A stretch of DNA of 64,000 bases from Apium graveolens (Eukaryota > Streptophyta > Magnoliopsida > Apiales > Apiaceae), in assembly GCF_009905375.1 (NCBI RefSeq), contig NC_133647.1, forward strand, positions 173,024,790 through 173,088,789, written 5' to 3'. This document shows positions 35,792 through 46,090 of the stretch, piece by piece (within the stretch, counting starts at the first letter, position 1; the number at the start of each line of letters is the position of its first letter). The position numbers and the translations under genes were made by a program. The notes under the pieces were generated by a model that saw only the letters and a program-made list of their open reading frames with translations, had not been told where the DNA came from and ran no database searches.

Positions 35792-37336
35792 ACACAGAAG
35801 AATTCAAGTTCTGAAGCTGTGAATGCTCAAGTTCTGAAAGCAAGTTTTGATGATCATAGTCTGATGACAAAGCCTGATATTCTGATTCAAGCTGAAAGTC
35901 AAGACTCTCAGAAGTTTTTGCAAACTCTGAAGCTTAAGGGAAGGGAGACTATAGTCTATTATAAAGATCCCAAGATTTAGACACTTGATGAAGAGATTGC
36001 TAGAAGATTATTTTTCAAATATAATCCTGGAATGGATTTAGAGAATTAAAGGAGGAAGAAGCTAGATTTGCAGCTGAGAAGACAAATCTTAAGTCTAAAG
36101 CTTCTGATACAAAGAAACCTCCAAGGCCTAAGGAAAAAGGCATTATGATCAAGGAGAAGTCAATTTATGAGGCTTCAAAGCCCAAGGCAAGATCACAAAT
36201 TGAGATTGATCCCAAAGCTAAAGGGAAAGAAAAGGTTGATGAACAAACAAAGATTCAGAAGAAGAAAATTTCTTCAGTTTTAATAGATCCTGTCTATCAA
36301 GCTATATTGCATGATGATGATACTCTGATAGAAGAAGTTGAATCTTTGAAGAGAAGGAAGAAACTGGAAGAAACAGAGTTAACTACAGATAATGCTCAAA
36401 TAGCTCAAACTCTGGAAGCTCAGAGTTTATCAAATTCTGAGAAGCTATCTGTTCAAGAAGGTAATGAGACAGCAAATCCTGATCAAGTCATCAAGACATC
36501 AACCTCTGACAATGCTCAAGTTGATTTGAACAAGATGATAATTGATGACAAGAAGAAGCTGTTATGAAGAAAGCTACTCAGGCTACTCAGGTGGAACCAA
36601 AGTCCAATCTAATGATTAATCAACTTGCAATGTTTGGGTTAAGAGCCAAGCAAGCTAGAGATAGAGCTGGATTGGGTTCTAATGAAGAAAAGTTACAAAC
36701 AAGAGTAGAAGTTACTCTTAGAGATCTTTCATGTTGACAGACAAACCATATGAACAAATTAAATAAAAGCACCTTGACAAAGTGATGTCTGCTTAAATTG
36801 TGATGGATGCTCATGATAAAGATGATCTAAAAGAGAAATTGATTTTATTTCTCAATGATGGAAGAACTTACAGACTAGCTGATAGATGTACTAAAGAAGT
36901 CTGTCAAAGAGCTTCAACATATTCACTATCTTCTGGAAGTAAAATCTGATGTTACAAGAAGATGGTCAGAATATATTTTGAAGGCTATAAGAGATATTCT
37001 CAGAATCTCTGGTACAAAGGCTTTCAATACACTCCAATGATTACTGAAGATGATGGAAGAGAAATTCCAATGAGGAAGAACTCTGCTAAAGTGGAAGTTA
37101 TTCTGAAGGGAAAATGCTTATGTTACAATGAAGACTCTTCACATCCTAGAATTATCAGACTTGGAGATAGTCTTGAAAGAACATCTATTCCGGCACTCAG
37201 AACAATAATTTATCAAATTGGTGACAGTAAAGATGAAGAACTGATGCAAGTCAAAGCACAATTAGTTGAAGTTTTGAGAAAAGCTGAAGACAAGCTGGTA
37301 AATACTTTACAAAGAATCACTTTGGATTCAGATTGA
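35792..37336 (+). pseudogene. Env-like C-terminal region of Sirevirus B
   Basis: From the gap to TGA at 37334-37336, in three frames. The first part has IARRLFFKYNPGMDLE near 35990-36040. A Lys/Glu/Ala-rich, strongly charged middle follows (36145-36567, KAKGKEKVDEQTKIQKKK, EEVESLKRRKKLEETE; coiled-coil potential). The last block (36962-37336) has QNLWYKGFQYTPMITEDDGREI and ALRTIIYQIGDSKDEELMQ. It corresponds to the part of the env-like region that gypsy 1 separates from Sirevirus A. TCTGA/TCAGA words recur throughout. Frameshifts at about 36035 and 36570-36960 make it inactive. No membrane segment is seen. Confidence 0.7.
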
Positions 37337-37468
37337 TCCAGTGATATTGGTAAAGCGACATGTACTGTAAGTTGTAGTTAGTTGTCTAAATAAACTCTAA
37401 TTGCATTTGTACTTAAATGTTTTTGACATCATCAAATCTATTAACTTGTATATTTTTCATAATTTACA
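37337..37468. other. 3' untranslated stretch of Sirevirus B
   Basis: AT-rich, no frame, between the env-like stop and the polypurine tract. Confidence 0.6.
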
Positions 37469-37481
37469 AGTGGGGGGAGAT
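37469..37481 (+). promoter_or_regulatory. Polypurine tract of Sirevirus B
   Basis: AAGTGGGGGGAGAT directly before the LTR start. Confidence 0.88.
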
Positions 37482-38059
37482 TGTTAGATATATTTGTGAT
37501 GTCATAACTAATCTGTTGTGTTAGTTTCAGAACTTAAACCAGTATTTATCAGGACTTACTGAAAATCAGAACATAATGAAGTCAGAACTTAATATCAGAA
37601 CTTAAGGCCGTCAGGATTTATATCAGGACTTGAGTGTGGGAACTTCAGATAAGGAATGCGGCTGATTTACAGGAGGGGATCTGGACTAAAACAAAGGAAG
37701 ATATGCAAGAAGAGTTAGAGGACTAAAAGACTTGTAAAAGATAATATCTGATTGATATATTTTAGGAGATAGAATTATATTCCATATCAATTAGAAGATA
37801 TCTTGTAACTGTGTACTATATAAACACAACTTAGGGTTTACACTATATGTGTTATCATTCATGAGAGAAGATTAGTTATTGTAACCCTAGCAGATCTTAG
37901 TGATATTGTTCATCACTGAGAGAGAAAAACTGTTCTATTGTAACAGAGTTTTATTATATTGAATATACTTGATTACTGTTACATACTTGTGTTGATAAAT
38001 CGATTTGATTGTATAAACACTATATTCAACCCCCTTCTATATGTGTTGTGTGCCTAACA
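37482..38059 (+). mobile_element. 3' LTR of Sirevirus B (578 bp)
   Basis: Begins TGTTAGATATATTTG and ends TGTGCCTAACA, with TG/CA ends and inverted TGTTAG/CTAACA-like termini. A TATATAAAC box is at +335. The first 170 bp hold many CAGAACTT and TCAGGAYTT words. The next base (38060) is inside a minus-strand gypsy RT, so Sirevirus B is inserted in gypsy 2. The 5' side of the insertion is not in the assembly. Confidence 0.9.
37817..37825 (+). promoter_or_regulatory. TATA box in Sirevirus B LTR
   Basis: TATATAAAC, 335 bp from the LTR start, the same word and offset as in Sirevirus A. Confidence 0.65.
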
Positions 38060-38210
38060 CACCCTTTATCCAACAATTCCTGAAGTTGCTTAACTAGTTC
38101 TTTCATCTCTATTGGGGCCATACGATATGGAGCCTTTGAAACTGGTTCTGCGCCGGGAACTAATGAATAGAAAACTCGATCTCACGATCTGGTGGAATCC
38201 TGGCAACTCA
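38060..38210 (-). pseudogene. Start of gypsy 2 RT, interrupted by Sirevirus B
   Basis: Piecewise minus-strand translation gives [10 protein letters not shown], then an altered form of [17 protein letters not shown] and KQLQEL, the conserved segment just before the gypsy RT core. The core (with YVDD) would lie beyond the Sirevirus B insertion. Confidence 0.75.
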
Positions 38211-38503
38211 TCTGGAAAGACGTCCGAAAATTCCCCTTACTATTGGAATCTCGGTCTAGATTAAGTGCATCTTTTCTCAGTGTCGACTATGTGGGCTAGG
38301 TAAGCCTCACATCCTTGTCTCAATAGTTTCTTTGCCTTTAATATCGATAGAATTCCTTCCTTGCCTTGTCCTTGATAATTTACCCTGGTAATATCCTCTG
38401 TAAACATCACACTCTGCTTTTTTTTATAGTCCAATAGTTTCCTTATGTTGAGATAACAAATCCATTCCTAAAATCACATCGGAACTCTCCTAGCTCGAAG
38501 GTA

Positions 38504-38767
38504 TTAAGTCAGCCGAAAAAGAAAGCCGTAAATTTCTAGTTGACACTTAGGACAAAATTGACTCACTGAGACTTTATCCTGATTAGCTACTTCTATAGTC
38601 AAAGGTTCAGCCAGGTCTTCTAATATTAAATCCATTTTATTCACACAACCCTTTGATATAAAAGACTTAGATGCTCCTGAATCGAAATAAAACTTTAACA
38701 GGTAAGGAGTTGAGAGGAAAGCGTACCTGCAACACATCCGAATCCTGAGTGTTGGATCTCTGGTCAT
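38504..38767 (-). pseudogene. Aspartic protease region of gypsy 2
   Basis: FYFDSGASKSFISKGCV carries the D-S-G-A active-site motif and the usual SKSFIS continuation. LTIEVANQDKVSVSQFCPKCQLEI follows, as in plant gypsy protease. The frame ends at 38504 by a stop. The continuation is readable in another frame further down (VILGMDLLS near 38460). It lies between the zinc-knuckle part of gag and RT, in polyprotein order. Confidence 0.85.
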
Positions 38768-40004
38768 CTTGAAGGTTCTGGCTCTAGCTGTACTGGGGGT
38801 GGTCCTTTAGATGCATTACTTCCAATACTGCCTTGAGTAATAGTCCTACAATTCCTATCAAGATGTCCAATCTTACCACATTTATAGAAAGTAACTAAGG
38901 GTTTCTCTGAGTTGCACTCCGATGCATAATGACCCTTCTGATGACATTTGAAATACTTAACATTCCTTTTGCATGGACCACTATGTTTCTTGCCACATAA
39001 CTTACAATCCACCGCTGAATTGGCTGACTGGGTTGGAGTGGAAGCAACTGAAGTGATAGTAGGCCTGGCTTGGGGAAAATTCTATCTTTTGAACCTCCTG
39101 TTTCTATTTCTTCGAATGGCTTTGGAAACTTCTGACTGGATTCCCCTTGATCCGCCTTATCCGAACCATCATCAAATTTCTCTTTTATTGCCCCTTTCCT
39201 TGGCAGCCAACATCTGGTCACTATCTATTACTAGAGCGGCTTGGACCACTGAGGTATATATCTTGAGCTGCAAGGCTACAACTCCACTGCAGATTTATGG
39301 CTTCAATCCCTGCTGGAACCTTTTTGCTTTCTGAGCCTCAGTACTCACATACACAGGTACCAAACAGGCCAATTCTGTAAACTTAGCCTCATATTCCGCC
39401 ACACTCTTTTCATCCTGCTTCAAACCTAGAAACTCAACCTCCAACTGATTTTGCAAACAATCCGGAAAATACTTTTCCAAAAATAATTCTATAAACCTAG
39501 TCCAGGAAACTGGACCTTCTCCTTCCAAAGCACGAGTGGACTCCTACCGATAATTTGCCTCACCCTTAAGAAAATAACTCGCATAGTCTGATTTAAAATT
39601 ATCACTTACTTGAGTGAGGGTAAAGGCTTTTTCCATCTCCTCTAACCAAATTATGGCAGCAACTGGGTCCACTTCACCCTTAAACTCTGGGGGTTTCATA
39701 GACTGAAAGGATTTAAACTAACAGTTTGGTTCACCTCTCTTTGCTGAGGTTGTTGCTGAAGCTGCAGCTGCTGTTGTTGGATTTGTTGTTGTTGTTGCTG
39801 TTGCTGTATTAACTGCTGTTGTTGTTGCTGCTGTTGCAAAAATTGTTGTTGCTGCTGCGGAAATTGTTCTTGCTGTTGAGCCATTTGATTAGACTGTTGG
39901 CGCAACAAATCTAGAAACTCACCCATGACTGGGTCCCCATCAGAATTTCTACTAGAGGAATTTGATGGGATATTCTTCTTTGGCGGCATTCTCCTGAAAC
40001 GCAA
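38764..40004 (-). pseudogene. Gag of gypsy 2 with poly-Gln N-terminal region
   Basis: Starts near 39988 (MPPKKNIPSNSSSRN) and runs into a Gln-rich stretch of about 60 residues (39740-39890) made of CAA and CAG codons. The retrotransposon Gag domain follows across a stop (39295-39528: VSWTRFIELFLEKYFPD, VAEYEAKFTELACLVP). Near the C-terminus, 38764-39012, are KCHQKGHYASEC and a second knuckle with the first Cys replaced by Tyr (YKCGKIGHLDRNC). A CKLCGKKHSGPC element precedes them. Stops or frameshifts at about 39700, 39540, 39290 and 39020 break the protein. Gag would build the particle and bind element RNA. Confidence 0.85.
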
Positions 40005-40505
40005 GAAATGGTTTTAGTTTAAAAATTGCCCCCGGGTAGCAACATTTTCATGTGTCAAGAGAATGCTGCCGCAATAAAATATTCCCATCCTCATTTAATT
40101 AGGGTCCGTCTATAATGAGTGGCTAAATTTAACAAAATCAGCAACAATTACAACAATAGAAGTAACAACAAAAATAACAGCAACACTAACACAAGCCAAT
40201 ACTTATAACAACCACTAACTACTATTGCAACATACTAACTGAACTCACATGATCGGACTCGTTCTCACGAGAGGGATAACTAGAAACCTCTATCGGCCGG
40301 TGCCAATAGCACATACACAAGGGAGACACACTAAAGATTAGGGCAGTTCCAAGAAACCTCAATAGATGCCAAGGTTACGCCTTCGAACCCTCGACTGGAC
40401 TCTTAAACTTACTCCTCTATATGAGTTGCTAACTCACACCTTTAAACACCAATTCTACACCTTTCCGACTCTATTCCTAGCCTAAATCAGGGACTTAAAC
40501 CTGTA

Positions 40506-40517
40506 GCTCTGATACCA
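40506..40517 (-). promoter_or_regulatory. Primer binding site of gypsy 2
   Basis: TGGTATCAGAGC on the minus strand, an exact match to the initiator tRNA-Met complement, 3 bp inside the LTR. Confidence 0.92.
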
Positions 40518-40520
40518 ATA

Positions 40521-43141
40521 TGTAACGGCCTCAATTTCCGGGGTCAGGAGTGGACGACACTAACAATATCAAACTACAATTATAATACAATCAACTTATT
40601 CTTATTTCATTATAAACACAAACCCTTCACAAGATCTTTTCCAGGTTCAAGTATGATTTAGGTTACAATACTTAATACAAACCGACTTATTTAAAACAAT
40701 CTGACACATCTAACTTTCTACAGCAACTCACAGATCACACCTGGTCTGATACAACAATCTTAGAGGAGCTCGATATATGAGGATCTAGAATCTGGCCCTG
40801 CCTATGACAGGAGGGTCTCCTAGGCATCTGTAATATATGAATATACAAAATATTTTACAAGAGTGAGCGATCAATCGCTCAACACTACCACTATATGAAT
40901 TACAAACAAAACAGTTTATGATAAATAGTTATAGGAACAAAATTCATAACTCGTTTATAAACACAAGTAAAACAGGTTTAAACTGGATATCAACAACTAG
41001 CATGCTTTGTAAAACAATAACATTAGTCGTGTGCTGTGCAACTACCAGAGTCCAATTTTAGCATGCTATTTTCATTTCCAAATCATCTGTTCCATTACAG
41101 GAACCACAAAACCATTTGTCCTGTTACGGGGACCCAAAATCATCGGACGGCTCCATCTGCCATCCCATAACATTTGTTCCAGAACTATAAAGATATGGTC
41201 AGGGGTAATTGCCTAAATACGCTTTAACAACTATTATTGGCTGAACTTGAACCGACCGGGATGCTCGGGCTTTCGTTTGGGACCTACATAACCGAAATAC
41301 CCTAGATTAGATGACCGACTATGCTTGACATATCCTCACTAACAATCTACCCGTACGTTAACAAAACCCGACTCGTAACATATGCATTATTGTAATACAC
41401 GTATCAATTAGGGTTCACGTCCTCGAAAGTCGGTTCAGTATTCATTTTCAGAAAATACGTATACCCGTCATTTTTGGAAATTAGGGTTATTGGGTAGTTT
41501 GAAAAAATATTTCACCACGACAGGCAATCAAATTTCATATAAGATATATATATATATTTATATAAATTCGTTCGACGTTCCCGATAATTACAGAATACGT
41601 TCCCGTATTTCCGTAATTTGATTTCTCGAAAATCGGGCAGCATTTCCCCTATTTATCGGACTATTTCGTCGAAATATAATCGACGTCAGTTCACAACAAT
41701 CACAACAATAACCCACAATTCTGCGTTTCCCGATCACCGATACAAATTCAATTATTAACTATTATTATTATTAGTATTTTATGTTTTTATTCTTAGGACT
41801 CAGAAATGTTCATCACCATCCATCGTCGGCTCACCGAAGCTAATCGCCGACGGCGGTAAAATTTGCGGGTTCCCGTTTATATCGGGCGTCTTATGCGGAT
41901 TTCACCAATTAATTGTTAATAATTTCCATTTCAAATAATTTTTTATTTCAATTATGTCCTGCAAAATCACAGAAACACCAATTAATATCATGCAACCGGA
42001 AACAAACACAGGGTTGAAGGGAAATAAGCCGGAAAAAATAACCAGAACCAGGAATACAGTCGAACACAACACAGAGACACGCACCTACGCGCTGCTATCA
42101 ATCGCCGCCTCACCTCCCGGAAATCTGAGAGGCAACAACGGAATCAGAACACAAAACAACACGCACACACACGAACTGAATTACACACACATACATGCAC
42201 ACACGAGTATATACATATATACATATGGAAGAACAATCAAAACCAGCGGTGGCAGTTACCAGAAATACATGCGGCACCAGAAAGAAGGAAAAAGAACCGC
42301 GAACAGAGGGAAAGAAGAGAGGAACAGAGAGAAATCGAGAGATAGGAGATTGGGGAAAAACACAGATAATCGAGAGGAAGAGATTAGAGAGAGTCGAGTG
42401 AGAGAATTTGAGAGAGAGGAGAGATCTACCGGAAGAGATTAGAACAGGGAGATAAGACTGAATGTATTTATCTAATTACTTATCGCGATAATCTAACTTC
42501 GCACCGTAATTTATCAATTTAACGAAATTTACGGGTAAGAATAACCCAAAAATTTTCGAGAATATCTCTAAAACTCTTAGAATAATTAAAACTAACAATA
42601 TAAATTTTCTTCATAATTTTTAAACTATTTTTGACTCGCGCGCTTTACCGCATTTTACGATTTAACGAAAAAATGTACGGCTGAATAAAACTCGGAAAAT
42701 TTCCGAAATACTTTTAAAATTCTCAGAATAATCCAAACTTACAAAAATATGAATTTCATAATTTTTGAAACATTCTGGAATTTAATACGGAATTTACGGT
42801 AAAATACGATCAGAAAATCATTCAGGAATAAATAATCATAAAATATTGATTTTTAAATTTTATAAATTCCTAAAAATAATTATTGAGATTATAAAACCAT
42901 AAAAATAATTTTAGAGACAATCCAAATATTTATGAAAATAAATCTTGACTAAAACCACTTTTAAAAGTGAAACAAAAACACTACGGCTAAATAATTAATT
43001 ATACAAATAATCCATGTACACCAATAATTACACATAAATAATAATAAAGCAACACACAACTGACATAATCATTTAACATATTTTTTTATTTAACTATTCA
43101 ATAATTACACTTAAATGATTACAAATATACGAGTCGTTATA
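40521..43141 (-). mobile_element. 5' LTR of gypsy 2 (about 2.6 kb)
   Basis: On the minus strand it starts TATAACGACTCG (TG changed to TA) and ends GAGGCCGTTACA before the PBS. It contains a perfect 8-bp-arm palindrome TGAGCGATCAATCGCTCA at 40864-40881, close to the LTR 3' end, an (AC)n-like run near 42160-42230 and a GA-rich stretch at 42280-42440. Frames within it show no domain. Directly outside the 5' end is the palindrome CCTCCATATGGAGG. Confidence 0.82.
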
Positions 43142-43146
43142 CGAGT

Positions 43147-43160
43147 CCTCCATATGGAGG
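43147..43160. repeat. 14-bp perfect palindrome beside the gypsy 2 LTR
   Basis: CCTCCATATGGAGG, 6 bp from the gypsy 2 LTR end. Confidence 0.95.
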
Positions 43161-43411
43161 GTTTAGGGCCTAGTAGTACCTCATGCAAAAATAATAATTT
43201 ACAGGACGTTCGACTCCCGGCCAACAAGAGGCTCACCCCCAGCCGACCAGGAGGGGTCGAGTCCTCTATATAGGAGGCTCTGGCCGACCATTACCTCCTG
43301 GGAGATTGGTCTAGGACCTCTTGGAGGTTTTCTGGTGACTCTTATGCAATAATTTTTGAAATGTTTCGAAAAAATTGGGAAAAATTCGATTTTTTTTGGA
43401 TTTTGAACTTA

Positions 43412-43741
43412 GCCCCGATTAGGGCCGATTAGTGAATTTTAACCCTGATTAGGGTCGATTAGTGTATATTACACATAATTAACCTGAATCAAGGGTAATT
43501 AGTGGCTCATATGATATAATTAACCCCGATTAGGGGAGAATGGACTCGATTAAGGCCAAATAGCGTATTTTAGCTTAAAATTAGGTTATTTTAAGCCTAG
43601 TTAGCAGCTTGTACATGGAAATTAGCCCCATTCAGGTCCGATTAGCCCCGATTAGGGCTTGTTAGCATCTTTTACCCTATAATTAACCTTGACAAAGGTT
43701 AAAGGGTGATAAATGCTCGCATTTTAGTCCCGATTAGGACT
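43412..43741. repeat. Array of small hairpins with recurrent CGATTA loop
   Basis: Stems, with loop in lower case: GCCC-cgatta-GGGC (43413-43426), ACCC-tgatta-GGGT (43442-43455), CCCC-gatta-GGGG (43524-43536), GCTTAAAAT-taggtt-ATTTTAAGC (43573-43596), AGCCC-cgatta-GGGCT (43644-43659), TAACCTT-gaca-AAGGTTA (43684-43701) and AGTCC-cgatta-GGACT (43726-43741). Weaker copies lie at 43482-43496 and 43624-43637. Copies are about 30-45 bp apart and most are followed by GATTAG or TTAG. The loop is conserved while stem bases change in pairs. Confidence 0.85.
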
Positions 43742-43855
43742 GTTTAGTGTCAAATACTATTCGATTAGCCTGTGCAAAGGCCCTAAGTGTATATACTCAC
43801 ACTATATAAGTCGTTGTAAATATATAGACCGCTCAACACTTTACGGTAAAATGAC

Positions 43856-43923
43856 GATACCCATGAAGGGCTGATACCCATGAAGGGCCGATACCCATGA
43901 AGAGCCAATACCCATGAAGGACC
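43856..43923. repeat. 17-bp tandem repeat, four copies
   Basis: Unit RATACCCATGAAGGGCC: copies at 43856, 43873, 43890 and 43907 with one to three changes each. It is in phase with no evident protein. Confidence 0.97.
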
Positions 43924-43992
43924 GAAAGTAACCCGATTCGAGAATAAACTATTATAACTTCCATGGAAACTCGAGAAGTTTCCGCGGAAGTT

Positions 43993-44004
43993 GGGGGGGG
44001 GGGG
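43993..44004 (+). promoter_or_regulatory. G12 tract, candidate polypurine tract
   Basis: GAAGTTG followed by eleven more G, then AA and TGCTAGGG. Position just before a probable LTR start suits a polypurine tract; it may also be a simple homopolymer. Confidence 0.5.
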
Positions 44005-44006
44005 AA

Positions 44007-44499
44007 TGCTAGGGATAAAAAATACATTCTAAAGATATATTAAATATCACATTAATTACGCTTGGAATTCTTGTCCAATGCCTAATATAAACTAGGATGG
44101 CCTGGGCTCGTAATAGACTAGAGACGACCCAAGCAGTCAAGGCCCACTAGCAGAGGTCGTCAAGGTCTCCCAACATGGGATGTTAATGGGATATGCCCAA
44201 TATGACTAAAAGAACAAAGACATGATGTCCCACATGGACACTAACTCCTACAAGGAAGGATCTAGAACCCCTTGCCTTACAAGAGTCTTAATTACCATCT
44301 AAGATGGAGACTTGTCTCCAAGTCTCCAAACACAAGTCTAACCTTAGACTCATCTCTATATAAAGGGCTCTACTCCTCAATCTAGAACTACATTTTTTTA
44401 TCTTGATTCTCTACAACACAAAGCTACGTAGGCATCTTGCGAGGACAACCAGTCCCCACCGCGAGAACAACCGTTAAAACTCGAAACTCACAAACCCTA
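44007..44499 (+). mobile_element. Probable LTR (promoter-bearing) interrupted by a SINE
   Basis: Starts TGCTAGGGATAAAAAATAC after the G tract. A TATATAAAG box at 44357 is followed at 44400-44490 by an ACAACACAAAGCTACGTAGG-type stretch that resembles the R/U5 part of plant gypsy LTRs. At 44500 a SINE begins, and any LTR remainder would resume at 44734. No matching partner LTR is in the window, so the right boundary is unknown. Confidence 0.5.
44357..44365 (+). promoter_or_regulatory. TATA box of the probable LTR
   Basis: TATATAAAG followed by GGCTCTACTCC, with no other such box within several hundred bases. Confidence 0.6.
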
Positions 44500-44725
44500 T
44501 GGTTAGCTCAGTTGGTTAAAGAGGGGATAACTATCCTCTTGGCCACAGGTTCGAATTCCACGGGAGGAGAATTTATGATTATGCCTCCTAAGCTAGAGCC
44601 TGTCGCTTAAATGCGGTTTACCTTGGTTCACGTGATTTGCAGGCTATTGCCTAAGCCCGTGGGGTTTACCTAGTGCGCACCCAAAGGGTAGCGGCTGCGG
44701 GTTCCCTACGATAAAAAATACTAAT
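44500..44725 (+). mobile_element. tRNA-derived SINE (Au-SINE-like)
   Basis: The head is tRNA-like: box A TAGCTCAGTTGG and box B GGTTCGAATTCC (one extra T) lie about 45 bp apart, an internal RNA polymerase III promoter. The body has GTTTACCTAGTGCGCACCC and GGGTAGCGGCTGCGGG, which I recall from plant Au-type SINEs; that family name is from memory. It ends in a short A-rich tail (ATAAAAAATACTAAT). AAACCCTA occurs on both sides (44492-44499 and 44726-44733), a plausible 8-bp target duplication. SINEs have no protein and rely on LINE enzymes. Confidence 0.82.
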
Positions 44726-44733
44726 AAACCCTA

Positions 44734-46090
44734 GTTTTGTTCCATAATAATTTTAATTCTGATACAAATTTAAATAATTTTATATTAGTGAAATAACATA
44801 CATGTTGAAATTGTATTATTATTGCAATTCATACATATATATATTAACCTTTATCAATACACGAAACACCTTTTTTTGATATTTCCAAATTTGGTTTCAA
44901 CCTATTTTTGTTTCACCCTAATTATTTATTTCTGATATAACTTTAAATTATTTTATTTTAGTGAAATAACATACCTATTTAAATTATATTATTATTGCAA
45001 TTCGTATTTTGGTTTCAGCTCAGTAATCTTATTTCCTATATAATTAATAACTCTATAGTATCAATGATAAAATAAAATTGTTAAAATTGTATTATAAATA
45101 TAATCTTTTAATTATAATCCCAACAGAAATATAAAATTTTCACTTGTATAGTAATTCATTTTTTTTGAATAAATAAAATAACAATAAGAACAAAAACAAC
45201 TTTGATTCTCAATATGTTTTCACCTTTATTTTTATTTCCTGTAAATTTCTATCTGCTTTACAGTTCCAAATTATTTTTTAATAAATTATATGATTGTTGA
45301 AATTCTACTGTAATTGTAATTTTTTAATAACCCATATAATCGTTTAAATAAAAATATATACAAAATTTTTGATTAAATTTTTATAGTTGAATATTAATTC
45401 AATAGGTCATAACTAGTGAAGTGTGGTCAAATCTTGTTAACTTACAACCAAAGGTTTTTATTCAAAATGTATTCATGTAATTTTAAACTATTTCTTTAAA
45501 TATTTAAATATTTTTTCTATTTTCATTTCAGACTGTGCACCAAAGGATAAATTCAAAAAAAGACACTAAATTTATCCGTATAATTTCATAAAGGTATCCA
45601 AACAATATTTGACAAAATATCAAAATAGAAAATATTTGACAAAATGTCAACATTAATACAGGCGTTTGTTATAAACTTTTTTTTTTCTATAATGAGCAGC
45701 ACTTTTCATCTAGTTTTTCCCTTTGATTTGATTTACAAAATCGAAATTGAAGGTAATGGGCTGCCTAATTTTGATAAGATATTGTCTTGACAGATTGTTA
45801 TGGGGGTTGGGCATATTTTTTGTCTTACAAAACTCTTACCCGGGCTAGACTTGTTACAGGCCAGAATCAAGACTAAATATTAAATGTGCCAAGAAATTTT
45901 TTGGGAAATTTTTATGGAAAACCTAGTATTTCTCTTTCTAAAATTATTAAAGTAATGTAATACGGATCATGTTTCACACGAATTATCATCTAGTAATCAT
46001 AATACTCAATACACTATATTGTTATATTATCTCTCCAAAAAGAAGGTATATCTTAGTGATATGATGGATGTAGTAACACAAGTGTAACAT
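44734..46090. other. AT-rich background with degenerate direct repeats
   Basis: No gene. An 85-90 bp unit with TAGTGAAATAACATAC and TATTATTATTGCAATTC occurs at about 44747-44835 and 44919-45006, with weaker relatives near 45031-45110 and 45240-45330. At 45620-45650 ATATTTGACAAAATRTCAA occurs twice. Otherwise nothing was seen. Confidence 0.6.

Larger units (their letters stand above)
38060..43141 (-). mobile_element. Gypsy 2 (Ty3/gypsy), 5' half
   Basis: Minus-strand element with 5' LTR (40521-43141), PBS, gag, protease and the very start of RT. At 38060 the Sirevirus B LTR interrupts it, and the rest of pol and the 3' LTR are not in the window. Gag and protease are frame-broken in several places. 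Confidence 0.87.
43142..44006 (+). other. 3' non-coding tail of an unknown LTR retroelement, with hairpin array
   Basis: No gene. It holds the palindrome CCTCCATATGGAGG (43147-43160), a hairpin array (43412-43741), a 17-bp tandem repeat (43856-43923) and a G12 tract (43993-44004). The G tract is followed by a TG and, 350 bp later, a good TATA box. I therefore read the whole stretch as the region between pol and the 3' LTR of an element into which gypsy 2 inserted. Its coding part is not in the window. The assignment rests on this layout only. Confidence 0.5.

Noticed and set aside
41954..42442. 162-aa plus-strand frame with charged repeats
   Set aside because: It lies in the gypsy 2 LTR, antisense to the element; the Arg/Glu runs reflect a GA-rich stretch of LTR DNA.
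43993..44004. G12 run as a G-quadruplex or telomere-like signal
   Set aside because: A single homopolymer without spaced G tracts; its place before a TG and a promoter-bearing stretch fits a polypurine tract better.
44497..44572. tRNA gene
   Set aside because: Box A and box B are clear, but box B has an extra base, no acceptor stem closes, and the sequence continues into a SINE body with flanking duplications.
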